Positions 27,344 to 29,374 of a stretch of 29,374 nt of DNA are shown here, piece after piece. How positions within the stretch are numbered: position 1 is the first letter of the stretch; the number at the start of each line of letters is the position of its first letter. Position numbers and translations under genes: made by a program. Source of the DNA: Paulinella micropora (taxonomy: Eukaryota; Cercozoa; Imbricatea; Euglyphida); assembly GCA_009731375.1 (NCBI GenBank), contig BJOX01000185.1, positions 813,486 through 842,859 of the forward strand. The letters run 5' to 3'. Under the pieces are notes generated by a model. The model saw only the letters and a list, made by a program, of their open reading frames with translations, had not been told where the DNA came from and ran no database searches.

Positions 27344-27511
27344 TGTCCCTATAAATCATGGCTTGTGGAAACCAGGAGTTGGGAGCTCATTCTGCAGGGT
27401 GGCTAGCCTCAGCCTCGATCTTGATGTTGGCATAAATGGTTTTGGAATTCACGCAAATATTTGCTTGAGGGAAGTGTCCTGAATGCAAAACCTTGTTTTT
27501 TCGGCTGCTGC
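27344..27511 (-). repeat. Solo satellite monomer related to elements A and B
   Basis: Reverse complement of one ~170-bp monomer: ATAAATCATGGCTTGTGGAA, GAGCTCATTCTGCAGGGTGG, GAATTCACGCAAATATTTGC and GTGTCCTGAATGC all match the monomer landmarks at 5230-5400. No second monomer or Helitron termini are next to it. Confidence 0.88.
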
Positions 27512-27597
27512 TGCTTCTGCTGCTGCTTCTTGATCTTCTTCTTCTGCTTCTTCTTCTTCTTCTTCTTCTTCTTCTTCTTCTTCTTCTTCTTCTGTAG
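27512..27597. repeat. (CTG)n and (CTT)n tract
   Basis: CTG-rich then CTT tract leading into a TTCTGTAG acceptor-like site at 27597. Confidence 0.92.
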
Positions 27598-27627
27598 ACT
27601 GCTGCTGTGGCTTGGAATGCAATAACC
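27598..27627 (+). CDS. Candidate small exon of the third gene
   Basis: TTCTGTAG acceptor, 30 bases encoding [10 protein letters not shown] in phase 0, and an ACC|GTGTCT donor fused to (TATC)n. Phases fit 24933-25028 upstream and 28048 downstream. Very short, so chance is a serious alternative. Confidence 0.3.
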
Positions 27628-27630
27628 GTG

Positions 27631-27631
<1 letters not shown>

Positions 27632-27664
<33 letters not shown>

Positions 27665-27697
27665 CATCCATCCATCTATCTATCTATCTATCTATCC

Positions 27698-27730
<33 letters not shown>

Positions 27731-27881
27731 CCTACCTATCTACTACCTACCTATCTATCTATCTATCTATCTATCTATATCTATCTATATCTATCTTTCT
27801 ATCTATCTATCAATCTATCAATCTATCAATCTATCAATCTACCAATCTATCAATCTATCTATCTATCTTTCTATCTATCTT

Positions 27882-27925
<44 letters not shown>
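27632..27925. repeat. (TCTA)n with CCAT and CAAT variants
   Basis: Tetranucleotide tract immediately after the candidate donor. Confidence 0.97.
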
Positions 27926-27926
<1 letters not shown>

Positions 27927-28047
27927 ATTTGACTGCCTGCAAAATATTTTGACAAAAAAATACCAAGAACGAATTCGGGGCTCTTGGCCATAACTGTTAT
28001 GTGGTTCAGGATTCAAAGCTATTGCTTTTATGTGAACAATAATGTAG

Positions 28048-28364
28048 GAAGAGAGCTTCGACGAAGTGGCGTATTACAGCCAACGCTCGCAAGTGTTTGC
28101 TGCTGAACATCATCATCCTTCCCATCATTATCATCATCATCAGCATCATCATCATCGTCGTCGTCGTCGTCGTCATCATCATCATCATCATCATCATCAT
28201 CTTCGTCGTCATCACCATCATCATCATCTTCGTCGTCATCATCATCATCAGCATCGATATCAGCATCAGCATCAGCATCAGCATCATCATCATCCATCAT
28301 CATCATCATCATCATCATCATCGTCGTCACCATCGATATCAGCATCAGCATCATCATCATCATC

Positions 28365-28395
<31 letters not shown>

Positions 28396-28463
28396 GCATC
28401 GATATCAGCATCAGCATCATCATCTGCATCATCATCAACATCAACATCATCATCATCAGTACT

Positions 28464-28500
<37 letters not shown>

Positions 28501-28522
28501 CTCATCATCATTGTACATCATT

Positions 28523-28553
<31 letters not shown>

Positions 28554-28578
28554 GCATCATCATCATCAATCATCATAA
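28048..28578 (+). CDS. Candidate exon passing into a (CAT)n tract
   Basis: AATGTAG acceptor followed by phase-0 EESFDEVAYYSQRSQVFAAE, good coding composition, then His/Arg/Ser repeats from (CAT)n until TAA at 28576-28578. The exon may end before the repeat (for example at CAA|GTGTTT) or the repeat may be translated. The same frame reopens after this single stop and reads into 28681-28802. Confidence 0.4.
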
Positions 28579-28624
28579 TCATCATCATCATCATCAACAT
28601 CATCATCATCAACATCATCATCAA

Positions 28625-28659
<35 letters not shown>

Positions 28660-28660
28660 C
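28110..28660. repeat. (CAT)n / (CGT)n / (CAG) compound tract
   Basis: About 550 bp of CAT with CGT, AGC and AAC variants, including repeated ATCGATATCAGCATCAGC blocks at about 28253, 28333 and 28399. Each frame gives poly-His, poly-Ser or poly-Ile. Confidence 0.95.
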
Positions 28661-28680
28661 CTCACCCACCATCATCTATG

Positions 28681-28802
28681 CGATGGAATGTGGTTTACAT
28701 GAGTTCTCATCCCAATACTAGACAAAGCCCCGTTTCGGACCACGGTTATGCTCGAAAGGAATTGATTGAAGAAATACACCAGCACAACAACGACAAATTG
28801 TA
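28681..28802 (+). CDS. Candidate exon of the third gene
   Basis: Only one plus frame is open: RWNVVYMSSHPNTRQSPVSD, then HGYARKELIEEIHQHNNDKL. If GTGAGA at 28803 is the donor, two bases (TA) carry over; otherwise TAG stops at once. ELIEEIHQHNND is helix-like. No acceptor is visible between the CAT tract and this point, so the join upstream is unresolved. Confidence 0.45.
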
Positions 28803-28855
28803 GTGAGAACCTGTGGTGTTTTTCGGGGTCTACTAACTTTTCCTTTTTACGCAAG
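28803..28855 (+). other. 53-nt intron with perfect TACTAAC branch motif
   Basis: GTGAGA donor, TACTAAC at 28831-28837, a short pyrimidine run and GCAAG acceptor. A second AG at 28869 would make a 67-nt intron but would create TAA at the junction. The TACTAAC match is the best branch-point sequence noticed in this window. Confidence 0.45.
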
Positions 28856-28913
28856 CACTGTTTTAATAGAGCACTTGCCACTCGTAGAGCTGAGTGGGAA
28901 GCAGAAGAGATAA
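28856..28913 (+). CDS. Candidate terminal exon of the third gene
   Basis: With TA carried over, the frame reads YTVLIEHLPLVELSGKQKR and stops at TAA 28911-28913. A competing frame (ALATRRAEWEAEEIKWKR, 28871-28921, ending AG|GTATCT) is equally protein-like and would continue to a possible exon at 28986. I cannot choose between them. Confidence 0.3.
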
Positions 28914-28985
28914 AATGGAAGAGGTATCTTTTTTTTTTCTTTACGTCTTTGTTGTAACCTAGCTCCTATTGTCCTTCACGAAAGG

Positions 28986-29110
28986 CTGTCAAAGCCGCCT
29001 GCAGTGCCATGCGAAAGGCTGCCAGCCGCCTGCCTCAGTGTCATGTTGTGGTCGCTCTTATTTGCCAAAACATGGCACTGCAACAACAAGTGCTGCAAGG
29101 ACGTCCCTGA
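28986..29110 (+). CDS. Alternative downstream exon
   Basis: ACGAAAG acceptor, then in phase 0 AVKAACSAMRKAASRLPQCH..CQNMALQQQVLQGRP and TGA. Balanced composition, but phase 0 does not fit the AG|GTATCT donor at 28923 (phase 2). Either the phase or the exon call is wrong. Confidence 0.25.
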
Positions 29111-29188
29111 TGATCCCGTTTTCACAAGGTGGTCAGGATGTTTTGCCTAATTCGCGAAAAAACCCAACACAATGGTACCCAAATACCA

Positions 29189-29374
<186 letters not shown>

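Overview
This is a eukaryotic nuclear window, most likely from an invertebrate animal. It has exons with GT-AG introns, tRNA-derived SINE copies, Helitron-like elements and extreme microsatellite density. A mollusc is my best guess, because the composite Helitron-like elements here (tandem ~180-bp cores next to microsatellites) resemble the 'pearl' type described in bivalves. That placement is inference. More than half of the window is simple repeat, so most long open frames are artefacts (SIYL, poly-I/N/Y/L, RE and SL repeats). Eight runs of N break the assembly.

The real coding signal is short exons whose splice phases match along a chain. (1) A minus-strand gene runs from about 12.56 kb down to about 7.5 kb, possibly to 2.4 kb. 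I place six phase-compatible exons and a possible terminal exon; its 5' end is not found. The product is unrecognised, with a lysine-rich, nuclear-localisation-like segment near the C-terminus. (2) A plus-strand gene runs from 13.5 to 24.4 kb. I place fifteen exons (1638 nt including the stop, 545 codons). They encode a coiled-coil N-terminal half, a Ser/Pro/Glu-rich middle and a very basic C-terminal tail, ending in TGA followed by AATAAA signals. I do not recognise the family. The two genes diverge from about 12.6-13.5 kb. (3) A weaker plus-strand gene model is proposed for 24.9-28.9 kb.

Layout: 0-2.4 kb, microsatellites and unknown dispersed-repeat fragments; 2.4-2.75 kb, a candidate exon in the loop of a very large TATC/GATA inverted repeat; 2.75-8.5 kb, two complete and one truncated Helitron-like element set in (AAT)n plus a 360-bp dispersed family; 8.5-9.2 kb, two SINE copies; 9.3-12.6 kb, minus gene; 13.5-24.4 kb, plus gene with a repeat-module array and SINEs in its large intron at 17.8-21.4 kb; 24.4-29.4 kb, less repetitive sequence with the third gene model, a solo satellite monomer, and CAT and GT tracts.

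The most striking pattern is that fragments of real exons recur nearby inside introns as decayed 'echoes'. They often carry the original splice site and are separated by microsatellite. I see this for at least seven exons of both main genes, on both strands. One plus-gene exon also carries a 98-codon, frame-preserving insertion derived from the same repeat found in the Helitron-like elements, next to an inverted duplication of itself. Together these suggest a local process that copies exon edges along with microsatellite.
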